Positions 1 through 4,981 of a DNA stretch of 7,070 nt are shown piece by piece. Position numbers and translations under genes: made by a program. Position 1 is the stretch's first letter. Each line of letters opens with the position of its first letter. Below the pieces are notes generated by a model that made no database searches, had not been told where the DNA came from, and worked only from the letters and a program-made list of their open reading frames with translations. Source of the DNA: Dehalococcoidia bacterium. Its GTDB lineage: Bacteria; Chloroflexota; Dehalococcoidia; GIF9; AB-539-J10. Where the stretch lies: the NCBI GenBank assembly GCA_004375885.1, contig SOJG01000090.1:1-7070 (forward strand), in the 5' to 3' direction.

Positions 1-15
1 CTGAGCTATGTGGGC
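1..15 (-). tRNA. Partial tRNA, 5' end only, cut by the window edge
   Basis: Read on the minus strand from position 15 to 1, the sequence is GCCCACA-TA-GCTCAG. This fits a tRNA 5' end: a seven-base acceptor strand, U8-A9, then GCUC-AG of the D arm. It lies 15 nt beyond the end of tRNA-Tyr in the same orientation, as expected for a third member of the cluster. The anticodon is outside the window, so the amino acid cannot be named. In E. coli the Thr(UGU)-Tyr(GUA) pair is followed by Gly and Thr(GGU) tRNAs, which is only a hint here. With 15 bases, a chance match is possible. Confidence 0.5.
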
Positions 16-30
16 GTGTGGCCCTTATAC

Positions 31-114
31 TGGAGGGAGTAGGATTCGAACCTACGTAGCTCAACGAGCGGCAGATTTACAGTCTGCTCCGATTGACCAC
101 TCCGGCACCCCTCC
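31..114 (-). tRNA. tRNA-Tyr (anticodon GUA)
   Basis: The gene is 84 nt. Its acceptor stem GGAGGGG (114-108) pairs with TCCCTCC (38-32), with one G-U pair at the inner end, and the discriminator is A (31). The anticodon stem GCAGA/TCTGC encloses the loop CTGTAAA with GTA at 80-78. A 15-nt variable region folds as GCTC-GTT-GAGC, the long class II arm typical of bacterial tRNA-Tyr. The T arm is GTAGG-TTCGAAT-CCTAC. No CCA is encoded after the discriminator, so the 3' end must be added by CCA nucleotidyltransferase. It lies 36 nt downstream of tRNA-Thr, and an AT-rich spacer with no convincing promoter of its own separates them, so co-transcription is likely. Confidence 0.97.
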
Positions 115-150
115 TCGGTACAATCTTATCATAGAATATTTCGAAAACCT

Positions 151-223
151 AGCCCGAGAGGGGATTCGAACCCACCAACCTACCGATTACAAGTCGGTTG
201 CTCTACCATTGAGCTACTCGGGC
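151..223 (-). tRNA. tRNA-Thr (anticodon UGU), with an irregular T stem
   Basis: The acceptor strands GCCCGAG (223-217) and CTCGGGC (158-152) pair perfectly over 7 bp, followed by discriminator T (151). The D stem is GCTC/GAGC. The anticodon stem ACCGA/TCGGT encloses the loop CTTGTAA with TGT at 191-189, which reads ACA. No CCA is encoded. The T arm is odd. With a standard 5-nt variable loop, its 5' strand is GGTGGG against CCCCT, so the T at 174 is either bulged or forms a T-C mismatch with the variable loop extended to 6 nt. The remaining T-stem pairs and the TTCGAAT loop are normal. It is the first gene of the leftward cluster, starting about 20 nt after the predicted transcription start. 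Confidence 0.95.
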
Positions 224-250
224 AACTCCCGACTACGATTTTGGCCCAAT

Positions 251-279
251 AGTATAGATAAAGGCACACTCTCTGTCAA
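251..279 (-). promoter_or_regulatory. Sigma70-type promoter of the tRNA-Thr/tRNA-Tyr cluster
   Basis: On the minus strand a perfect -35 hexamer TTGACA (279-274) is followed after exactly 17 nt by TATACT (256-251), which matches TATAAT at five of six positions. The predicted start is near position 244, about 20 nt before the 5' end of tRNA-Thr. This is the best promoter in the window. It shows that housekeeping consensus elements apply in this organism, which helps in judging the weaker sites elsewhere. Confidence 0.85.
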
Positions 280-292
280 CCAAACGGCAGTT

Positions 293-305
293 GGAGGCAT
301 CCTCC
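293..305. repeat. Short perfect dyad between divergent promoters
   Basis: GGAGG (293-297) and CCTCC (301-305) form a perfect 5-bp inverted repeat around CAT. It lies between the leftward tRNA promoter (-35 at 274-279) and the candidate rpsB promoter (-35 at 308-313). Its placement suits a regulator binding site, but a 5-bp dyad can easily occur by chance and no known operator is recognised. Confidence 0.25.
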
Positions 306-307
306 TG

Positions 308-337
308 TTGCATTACCCAAATCAACTATGCTACATT
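308..337 (+). promoter_or_regulatory. Candidate rpsB operon promoter
   Basis: TTGCAT (308-313) and TACATT (332-337) are separated by 18 nt and match the consensus poorly (the -10 matches at four of six positions). A second -10-like hexamer, TATAAG (371-376), overlaps the start region of rpsB and would give an essentially leaderless rpsB mRNA, but it has no good -35 partner. A promoter must lie in 280-378 because the upstream genes point the other way. Which element is used cannot be settled from sequence alone. Confidence 0.35.
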
Positions 338-378
338 ATAGCAGTTTTACTGATCAACATCAGCCTGGATTATAAGTG

Positions 379-1197
379 ATGATGGATAGCGCTTTACTGA
401 AGCAATTGCTGGAATCAGGTGCACACTTTGGCCACCACACCAGCTATTGGCATCCAAAGGCGAAGAAGTACATTTTTACGGAGCGCAATGGCATCCACAT
501 CATCGATTTGGAGCAAACAGTTGCCATGCTGAAAGAGGCCCGTGCCTTTGTCCAGGATTTGGCAGCTCGAGGGCAAAGCATTCTTCTTGTTGGCACTAAA
601 AGGCAGGCTCAGCAGACTATAGAAGAAGAAGCCGGAAGGTGCGGGATGAGCTATGTCAACCAGAGATGGCTAGGCGGTATGCTGACTAACTTCGCCATCA
701 TACAGGCTCGGCTCAATCACCTGGTTACTTTGGAGAACAGAAGGGATAAAGGGGAGCTTGACTTATTGCCCAAGAAAGAACGCGTGAAGATAGAGAAGGA
801 GATTTCCCACCTGAATACTCAAATGGGAGGGTTCAAGGAAATGACCACACTCCCTAAGGCCCTCTTCATCGCTGATCCAATCAAAGATAAGATTGCCTTT
901 ACTGAAGCGAAAAAACTGGGCATACCTGTGATCGCCATTGTGGATACTAACTGCAATCCCGACGGCATTGATTATCCTATTCCCGCTAATGACGACGCTG
1001 TGAAGACGATCAGGCTGATCAGTAGCAAAATAGCTGATGCTGTGATTGAAGGTAGAGCTGAAGCATTTTCCGAAGAGGCGGGGGCTGCCAAACTAGTTAC
1101 TGAGGACGAGCGTGAAGGCGCTGTAGAGATTCTAGGTTCCTATACCTTTGAGCCGGAGGAGCCGAGTAAACCGGAAGGAGACATCGCGTCTGCATGA
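379..1197 (+). CDS. rpsB: 30S ribosomal protein S2
   Basis: Small-subunit ribosomal protein that binds 16S rRNA at the head/body junction of the 30S subunit and is needed for late assembly and S1 recruitment where S1 exists. The family pattern is clear along the 272 aa: HFGHHTSYWHPK near residues 17-28, VGTKRQAQ at 71-78, NQRWLGGMLTNF at 94-105, PKALFIADPIKDKIAFTEA at 159-177 and DTNCNPDGIDYPIPANDDA at 189-207. An acidic tail after about residue 225 extends beyond the conserved core. Three in-frame starts lie together: GTG 376, ATG 379 and ATG 382. None has a strong Shine-Dalgarno, so the exact start is uncertain by two codons; I chose the first ATG. The stop overlaps the tsf start by 4 nt, the usual rpsB-tsf pairing. 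Confidence 0.97.
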   Translation: MMDSALLKQLLESGAHFGHHTSYWHPKAKKYIFTERNGIHIIDLEQTVAMLKEARAFVQDLAARGQSILLVGTKRQAQQTIEEEAGRCGMSYVNQRWLGGMLTNFAIIQARLNHLVTLENRRDKGELDLLPKKERVKIEKEISHLNTQMGGFKEMTTLPKALFIADPIKDKIAFTEAKKLGIPVIAIVDTNCNPDGIDYPIPANDDAVKTIRLISSKIADAVIEGRAEAFSEEAGAAKLVTEDEREGAVEILGSYTFEPEEPSKPEGDIASA

Positions 1198-1703
1198 AAA
1201 TCCCAGTTGGAGCAGTAAAGGAACTGAGAAATAGAACTAATGCGGGTATACTCGAGTGCAACAAGGCTTTGGCAGAGGTGGGTGGTGACATGGAGAGGGC
1301 AATCGAGATTCTGAAGCGGCGTGGGGCAGCAATTGCCGAAAAGAAGAAGGACGCGGCTGCCAGTGAAGGCGTAATCAAGGCTTACATCCATCATACGAAG
1401 CGCATAGGAGCATTGGTGGAGCTGAACTGCCAAACCGATTTTGCAGCTCACACTCCCGAATTTGAAGAGCTCGCTTACGACTTGGCCATGCAGGTGGCTG
1501 CTAGCTCCCCGCAATTTCTCAGCGGTGAAGAGATGCCACCGGAAGCACAGACTGATCCCCAAGCAGTTTGCCTCCTTAGTCAGCCCTTTATTAAAGAGCC
1601 TAGCAAGACGGTACAGGAAGTCATTGCTGAGACGATTGCCAAAGTGGGTGAGAACATAAGAGTACGCCGATTCGCCAGATTCGAGCTTGGTGCCGATCGC
1701 TAA
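1194..1703 (+). CDS. tsf: Elongation factor Ts, short form
   Basis: Guanine nucleotide exchange factor that releases GDP from EF-Tu. The N-terminal UBA-like domain carries LRNRTNAGILECNKAL at 11-26, matching the first EF-Ts signature except that N16 replaces the usual G. The second signature ELNCQTDFAAH is at 76-86, with the T-D-F tripeptide at 81-83 that pushes into EF-Tu near its magnesium site. At 169 aa it is far shorter than the E. coli protein (about 283) and even shorter than Thermus EF-Ts (about 196), so only one core subdomain is present. This fits short forms known from some Chloroflexota. Its ATG overlaps the rpsB stop (ATGA). AGGAG at 1176-1180 is 13 nt upstream, rather far, so coupling to rpsB is likely. 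frr follows after 3 nt, with no pyrH between. Confidence 0.95.
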   Translation: MKIPVGAVKELRNRTNAGILECNKALAEVGGDMERAIEILKRRGAAIAEKKKDAAASEGVIKAYIHHTKRIGALVELNCQTDFAAHTPEFEELAYDLAMQVAASSPQFLSGEEMPPEAQTDPQAVCLLSQPFIKEPSKTVQEVIAETIAKVGENIRVRRFARFELGADR

Positions 1704-1706
1704 GCC

Positions 1707-2264
1707 ATGTTGAATGAGCTACTCACTGAACTGAACTCCAGAATGCAGAAGTCCGTCGATGGGCTAGCTAGCGAACTAGCTACCATACGTGCCGGGCGTG
1801 CTACCACAGCTCTGCTTGACAACATCATGGTTGACTATCAGGGCGCGTCTGTCCCACTCTATGGGCTCGCTACCGTATCCATACCCGAGGCTAATCTGAT
1901 CCTTATTCAACCCTGGGATCGCACATCGTTGCGTGATATTGAAAGGGCCATCCTCACAGCCGACATCGGCCTTAACCCCGCGAATGACGGCAACATAATC
2001 CGTGTGGTAATCCCACCCCTTAGCGAGGAGCGACGCAAGGAGTTGGTCAAATTGGTATCCAGAAAGGTGGAGGAGCGCCGGATCGCCATACGCAACATAA
2101 GGAGAGATGGCATCGAGAAGCTGAGGGAGATGGAAAGAAACAAAGAAATATCGGAGGACGAACTCAAGAACAACGCTAAGAGAATCGACCAGCTTACAGA
2201 GGCTTGCGTGGATAGGGCAGATGGATTGGGGCAGAGCAAGGAAAGGGAAATACGGGGCACATAA
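1707..2264 (+). CDS. frr: Ribosome recycling factor
   Basis: With EF-G, this cytoplasmic factor splits the post-termination ribosome into subunits. The protein is 185 aa, the same as E. coli RRF. Hallmarks are IRAGRATTALLDNIMVDYQG at 27-46, PLYGLATVSIPEA at 50-62 and IQPWD at 67-71 (domain II and its flanks), and RNIRRDGIEKLR at 129-140 with the conserved R129 and R132 of the long helical domain I, which packs on 23S rRNA. The C-terminal helix ends in KEREIRGT, in place of the common KEKEI tail. Only 3 nt separate it from tsf and no Shine-Dalgarno is visible, so reinitiation after tsf is likely. In many bacteria pyrH would sit immediately upstream; here it does not. Confidence 0.97.
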   Translation: MLNELLTELNSRMQKSVDGLASELATIRAGRATTALLDNIMVDYQGASVPLYGLATVSIPEANLILIQPWDRTSLRDIERAILTADIGLNPANDGNIIRVVIPPLSEERRKELVKLVSRKVEERRIAIRNIRRDGIEKLREMERNKEISEDELKNNAKRIDQLTEACVDRADGLGQSKEREIRGT

Positions 2265-2327
2265 TCGCCCTCATCAGTGTCCGGCAGAAGAGTCCGCGCC
2301 GACTATTAGACATACAGCAGGGAGGAA

Positions 2328-2359
2328 GTCGAGATGCCCCGCCTTAACCTGGCCTCGAC
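2328..2359 (+). repeat. Inverted repeat GTCGAG / CTCGAC
   Basis: GTCGAG (2328-2333) and CTCGAC (2354-2359) are perfect 6-bp complements separated by 20 nt. The left arm lies between the GGAGG at 2321-2325 and the ATG at 2334, so pairing in the mRNA would place the start codon at the edge of the loop and could modulate its access. A 6-bp repeat with a 20-nt loop is weak evidence alone. Confidence 0.3.
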
Positions 2360-2390
2360 AATCACCCCAGAGCCATCAGTTCTTTGTTAA
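2334..2390 (+). CDS. Possible 18-aa leader peptide / small ORF
   Basis: ATG at 2334 opens an 18-codon frame, MPRLNLASTITPEPSVLC, ending in TAA at 2388-2390. GGAGG at 2321-2325, within GGGAGGAAG, lies 8 nt upstream and is among the strongest Shine-Dalgarno matches in the window, stronger than those of several real genes here. The stop codon falls in the apical part of a hairpin (2376-2398), and the membrane-protein gene starts 45 nt after the stop. This arrangement resembles translated leaders that control a downstream gene, but the peptide shows no run of a regulatory amino acid. It could equally be a chance ORF or a decayed gene start. Confidence 0.25.
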   Translation: MPRLNLASTITPEPSVLC

Positions 2391-2398
2391 GGAACTGG
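2376..2398 (+). other. RNA hairpin, 10-bp stem with 3-nt loop
   Basis: TCAGTTCTTT (2376-2385) pairs with AAGGAACTGG (2389-2398) through ten consecutive pairs, including two G-U pairs, around the loop GTT. It is the most stable-looking intergenic hairpin in the window. The sequence after it (AAATTCTTCC) is not a T-tract, so intrinsic termination is unlikely; an RNase processing site or 5' end stabiliser for the downstream message is more plausible. Confidence 0.45.
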
Positions 2399-2423
2399 AA
2401 ATTCTTCCGAACACTATTGTACA

Positions 2424-2429
2424 AGGGGG
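2424..2429 (+). promoter_or_regulatory. Shine-Dalgarno deciding the start of the membrane-protein gene
   Basis: AGGGGG lies 6 nt before ATG 2436. The in-frame TTG at 2430 directly abuts this element and cannot use it, so ATG 2436 is preferred although the open frame extends back to the TTG. Confidence 0.6.
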
Positions 2430-2435
2430 TTGACC

Positions 2436-2891
2436 ATGTTGAAAGCAGCTTCGATAATCCTCATTGTTGTGGCACTATGTGCTGTCATCATAGGAATTGT
2501 GTATGTTGCCAGAGGAACACTCATGGACTACCACGAGGAGTTTCTTGGGATGACCTTGGAGGACATTCGCGACTTCAATCCTGAGTTGGCAGCTTTGGCT
2601 ACGATTTTTGTCAGGCTGGCGGGCATCCTCTTCATTAGCGCCGGAACGTTGTTGATAGCGGTGATCTATTTCGGCCTGAGAAAGGCTGAACGATGGGCGT
2701 GGTGGGCTACACTAATTGGGATGGGAGTCATAAATGCGCCACTGGTAGCTATTACCAGTCCCGTTCGAGGTTTTCCCTGGACGTTGGCAATAGTGTCCCT
2801 TATAGTGTTTGTTACCGCCATTGGACTTGCGGCCAGGGAGGTTTTCAGGGAAGTGCCCCAAAGACCCGCCACCGGTACCCAGAGCAGCTAG
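2436..2891 (+). CDS. Small four-helix integral membrane protein, function unknown
   Basis: The 151-aa product is dominated by hydrophobic segments at about residues 3-26, 53-80, 87-107 and 114-133, consistent with four transmembrane helices. A polar acidic loop (about 30-52, DYHEEFLGMTLEDIRDFNPE) joins helices 1 and 2. A conserved-looking RKAERWAWWA patch (82-91) leads into helix 3; similar charged-then-WAWW patches occur in small uncharacterised 4-TM bacterial families, but I cannot assign one. The tail is short and polar. No catalytic motif is visible, and the first helix shows no lipobox, so it is probably not a cleaved signal. It occupies the position where uppS often sits, between frr and cdsA, but shares nothing with that soluble enzyme. 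Unlike its neighbours it is flanked by non-coding gaps and has its own good Shine-Dalgarno, suggesting a later insertion into the operon. Confidence 0.8.
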   Translation: MLKAASIILIVVALCAVIIGIVYVARGTLMDYHEEFLGMTLEDIRDFNPELAALATIFVRLAGILFISAGTLLIAVIYFGLRKAERWAWWATLIGMGVINAPLVAITSPVRGFPWTLAIVSLIVFVTAIGLAAREVFREVPQRPATGTQSS

Positions 2892-2962
2892 ATTGTCACT
2901 GCCGATCTTCTGATGCGTAACTCATCTCTAATCACGGGCTTCTCATCTCCTGGCCACTGTTG

Positions 2963-2996
2963 GAACGACACAAACCTGGCAAGCCTGTTCTCGTTC
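2963..2996 (+). repeat. Inverted repeat GAACGA / TCGTTC upstream of cdsA
   Basis: GAACGA (2963-2968) and TCGTTC (2991-2996) are perfect 6-bp complements with a 22-nt gap, just before the extended -10 motif of cdsA. It may be an operator or RNA stem, or chance. The rest of the 126-bp gap (2892-3017) contains no gene and no T-tract terminator that I can see. Confidence 0.25.
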
Positions 2997-3002
2997 ATAA
3001 GC

Positions 3003-3011
3003 TGCTAAAAT
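3003..3011 (+). promoter_or_regulatory. Extended -10 element placed for a leaderless cdsA transcript
   Basis: TGCTAAAAT combines the TGn extension with a -10 hexamer matching TATAAT at five of six positions. Only 6 nt separate it from the ATG at 3018, so initiation 7 nt downstream would begin on or next to the A of the start codon. No Shine-Dalgarno is present in front of cdsA, which agrees with leaderless translation. No clear -35 is visible, as is allowed for extended -10 promoters. Confidence 0.5.
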
Positions 3012-3017
3012 AGACCT

Positions 3018-3821
3018 ATGCTCAAGCACAGAGTCGCTACTGCCGCCGTTGGCGTACCTCTCATCGTCCTTGCCATCTGGTTTGGTGATCCCTGGTTTAC
3101 TGTCCTTATAGCCGCAGCTGCGTTGGCCGGCACCTACGAGTTCTACCGCATGGCAGGTCTCGACAGGCGGGAGCCTCTGATTTATCTGGGCTTGCTATGG
3201 GCGCTGGCACTTGTGCTAAGCCCTCATTACAGGAACTATGATGTCTTGCCCGCAGTCATTACCGCCGCTATGCTGATTTCCTTGCTTTGCCTGCTACGCC
3301 GCCCCTCAAGAGAAAAGGCATTCCGCAACTGGGCGTGGGTAATAGCGGGCGCCCTGTATGTGGGTTGGATGCTAGGTTACTGGCTCAATTTGCGCGGTTT
3401 AGAGGACGGCCGAAGCTGGGTCTTCTTGGCTATGCTGACCACATTTGCCAACGACACAGGCGCTTTTTTTGTCGGGAGGGCGATGGGCAGACACCAGCTA
3501 GCTCCTGCCATAAGCGCAGCCAAAACTCGGGAAGGAGCGATAGGGGGCTTAGTATGCGCCATTCTGGGCGCTGTGGTGATAGCTACGACTCTCAACGTCA
3601 TAGCTGCTTTCACCTTTGCATACTGGCAAATCGTACTCCTTGGCATTCTCGTTAGCCTCAGTGCTCAGCTCGGCGATCTGGTTGAATCCTTGCTCAAGCG
3701 CACTATGGGAGTTAAGGAATCAGGCGATTTGCTGCCAGGACACGGCGGTATCCTTGACCGTTTCGACAGCCTCATCTTCGTCGGGGCGGTGGTATACTAC
3801 TACGTAACATGGGTCGTGTAA
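3018..3821 (+). CDS. cdsA: Phosphatidate cytidylyltransferase (CDP-diacylglycerol synthase)
   Basis: Integral membrane enzyme that makes CDP-diacylglycerol from phosphatidate and CTP, the branch point to all phospholipid head groups. The 267-aa protein is hydrophobic throughout, with about seven or eight predicted membrane helices. Family motifs are FANDTGAFFVGRAMGRH at 143-159, the KTREGAIGG segment at 169-177 and the C-terminal signature SLLKRTMGVKESG at 224-236 followed by PGHGGILDRFDS at 240-251. Two departures from the usual pattern are visible: E234 replaces the Asp of the K-D pair, and SAAKTREG replaces the common SPKKTWEG. H242 and D247/D250 of the catalytic block are kept. A 126-bp gap with its own promoter-like element precedes it, and it overlaps dxr by 13 nt. 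Confidence 0.95.
   Translation: MLKHRVATAAVGVPLIVLAIWFGDPWFTVLIAAAALAGTYEFYRMAGLDRREPLIYLGLLWALALVLSPHYRNYDVLPAVITAAMLISLLCLLRRPSREKAFRNWAWVIAGALYVGWMLGYWLNLRGLEDGRSWVFLAMLTTFANDTGAFFVGRAMGRHQLAPAISAAKTREGAIGGLVCAILGAVVIATTLNVIAAFTFAYWQIVLLGILVSLSAQLGDLVESLLKRTMGVKESGDLLPGHGGILDRFDSLIFVGAVVYYYVTWVV
3790..3798 (+). promoter_or_regulatory. Possible internal extended -10 promoter for dxr
   Basis: TGGTATACT inside the end of cdsA has the TGn extension and a hexamer matching TATAAT at five of six positions, 10 nt before the dxr ATG. Initiation about 7 nt downstream would give a leader of roughly 4 nt. The bases also encode the VVYYYV end of CdsA, so the match may be a by-product of coding. Confidence 0.3.
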
Positions 3822-4978
3822 AAAGAATAGCGATCCTGGGCTCAACGGGCTCCATAGGGCAGCAGGCTCTAGATGTAGTTCGCGCCTCGCCTGACGAGCT
3901 ACAGATCGTGGCCCTGACAGGGAACAGAAATCTTCGGCTCCTAGAGAGACAAATCAGGGAATTTCAACCCAGGATGTTCTGTTCCACAACCAGACCTGAC
4001 ACTAGCTACGGCGGCGAATTTCTATCCCTAGATGAGATAGCCGGCCATCCGGAGGTCGACTTCGTTGTTGTGGCCACCGCGGGTAAGGCAGGGCTGAGCC
4101 CTACACTGGCGGCTTTGAAGACAGGTAAGACAGTTGCCCTGGCCAACAAAGAGGTATTGGTTATGGCCGGTGAAATCACAGTCCGTGAGGCTAGCCTCCA
4201 TCAAGCTCAAATCCTGCCCATCGATAGCGAGCACAGCGCCATCTGGCAATGTCTGCAGGGCGAAGAGAGCAAACCACAAAGGCTCTTTATTACCGCCTCT
4301 GGAGGGCCTTTCTATAGCTGCTCGCAGTCACAACTGAGCCAGGTAACTGCGGAGCAGGCTCTTCAGCACCCCGTATGGAAGATGGGAAGGAAAGTAACCA
4401 TAGATTCAGCAACCCTTATGAACAAGGGATTAGAGGTCATCGAAGCTCACTGGCTTTTCTCTTTCCCCTTTGGTAGTATTGAAATACTGATGCATCCCCA
4501 GTCTATTGTTCATTCCCTAGTGGAGTTTATGGATGGTTCCCTGAAAGCGCAGCTTAGCCGACCAGATATGAGGTTGCCCATTCAATATGCCCTTTCCTAT
4601 CCCCGGAGGTGGCCTAATCCAGAACTACCCCGCCTTGATTGGAGCAAAATCCACTCTCTGGACTTCGAGCCCGTGGACTATGACAGATTTCCCTGCCTCA
4701 GGCTGGCAGTGGATGCCGGCAAGTCAGGAGGAACATATCCGGCCGTGCTTTGCGCCGCAGACGAGGTAGCTGTGGAACTCTTTCTCAGTCGTAGAATAGG
4801 TTTTACCGATATTGCCAAGATCGTGCAGAAAACACTGGAGCAACATCGGAACATCGCCGGGCCATCTGTGGAGGAAATTCTGGCTGCTGACGACTGGGCA
4901 AGGGAATGCGCTGCACGCCTTTCCCTCGATCACTGCGCGGAGCCTGAGCGACGAAGCAATCTCGGGATAGAGAGATAA
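3809..4978 (+). CDS. dxr: 1-deoxy-D-xylulose 5-phosphate reductoisomerase
   Basis: First committed enzyme of the MEP isoprenoid pathway: it rearranges and reduces DXP to 2-C-methyl-D-erythritol 4-phosphate using NADPH and a divalent metal. The 389-aa protein has the N-terminal Rossmann motif GSTGSIG at 11-17, LANKE at 111-115 and the metal and substrate site IDSEHSAIWQCL at 138-149 (D139, E141). TASGGPF at 162-168 and KMGRKVTIDSATLMNKGLE at 191-209 follow; by alignment with E. coli, E209 is the third metal ligand. HPQSIVHSLVEF (229-240) completes the core. In the C-terminal helical domain, PAVLCAADEVAV (311-322) replaces the common PAVLNAANE. The ATG lies inside cdsA with no Shine-Dalgarno, so coupled or near-leaderless translation is likely. 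rseP follows after 3 nt. Confidence 0.98.
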   Translation: MGRVKRIAILGSTGSIGQQALDVVRASPDELQIVALTGNRNLRLLERQIREFQPRMFCSTTRPDTSYGGEFLSLDEIAGHPEVDFVVVATAGKAGLSPTLAALKTGKTVALANKEVLVMAGEITVREASLHQAQILPIDSEHSAIWQCLQGEESKPQRLFITASGGPFYSCSQSQLSQVTAEQALQHPVWKMGRKVTIDSATLMNKGLEVIEAHWLFSFPFGSIEILMHPQSIVHSLVEFMDGSLKAQLSRPDMRLPIQYALSYPRRWPNPELPRLDWSKIHSLDFEPVDYDRFPCLRLAVDAGKSGGTYPAVLCAADEVAVELFLSRRIGFTDIAKIVQKTLEQHRNIAGPSVEEILAADDWARECAARLSLDHCAEPERRSNLGIER

Positions 4979-4981
4979 GAG

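Larger units (their letters stand above)
2265..2435 (+). other. 171-bp intergenic stretch with leader-like features
   Basis: No conserved gene is recognisable here in any frame. I searched specifically for an uppS remnant (the MDGNGRWA motif) because uppS often follows frr, and found none. The stretch holds a strong Shine-Dalgarno in front of an 18-codon ORF, an inverted repeat around that ORF's start codon, a 10-bp hairpin at its stop codon, and the ribosome binding site of the membrane-protein gene. No T-tract follows the hairpin, so it does not look like an intrinsic terminator. Together these suggest an RNA leader or processing region, but this is inference. Confidence 0.4.

Noticed and set aside
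115..150. Separate promoter for tRNA-Tyr (TATGAT on the minus strand at 133-128)
   Set aside because: No -35 element is found at suitable spacing; the position 17 nt upstream falls in the tRNA-Thr acceptor stem (CGGGCT).
8..379. Plus-strand open frame of 123 codons
   Set aside because: It runs across both tRNA genes on the opposite strand and resembles no protein; the frame is a by-product of structured RNA genes.
1140..1562. Minus-strand open frame of 140 codons opposite rpsB/tsf
   Set aside because: It is antisense to two certain genes, and its Cys/His/Leu-rich composition has no recognisable family.
1765..1790. Repeated CTAGCTA units within frr, and frequent CTAG tetramers across the window
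   Set aside because: The units encode the conserved LASELAT segment. Overall, CTAG occurs about two dozen times, near chance expectation for this composition, so it is neither a repeat element nor a signal.
2376..2410. Intrinsic terminator after frr
   Set aside because: The hairpin is good, but no T-tract follows it, so Rho-independent termination is not supported.
2221..2433. Plus-strand open frame overlapping the end of frr and the gap after it
   Set aside because: Its start is inside frr in another frame, its composition is unlike a real protein, and it has no motif. The MDGNGRWA hallmark of uppS is absent, so it is not an uppS remnant.
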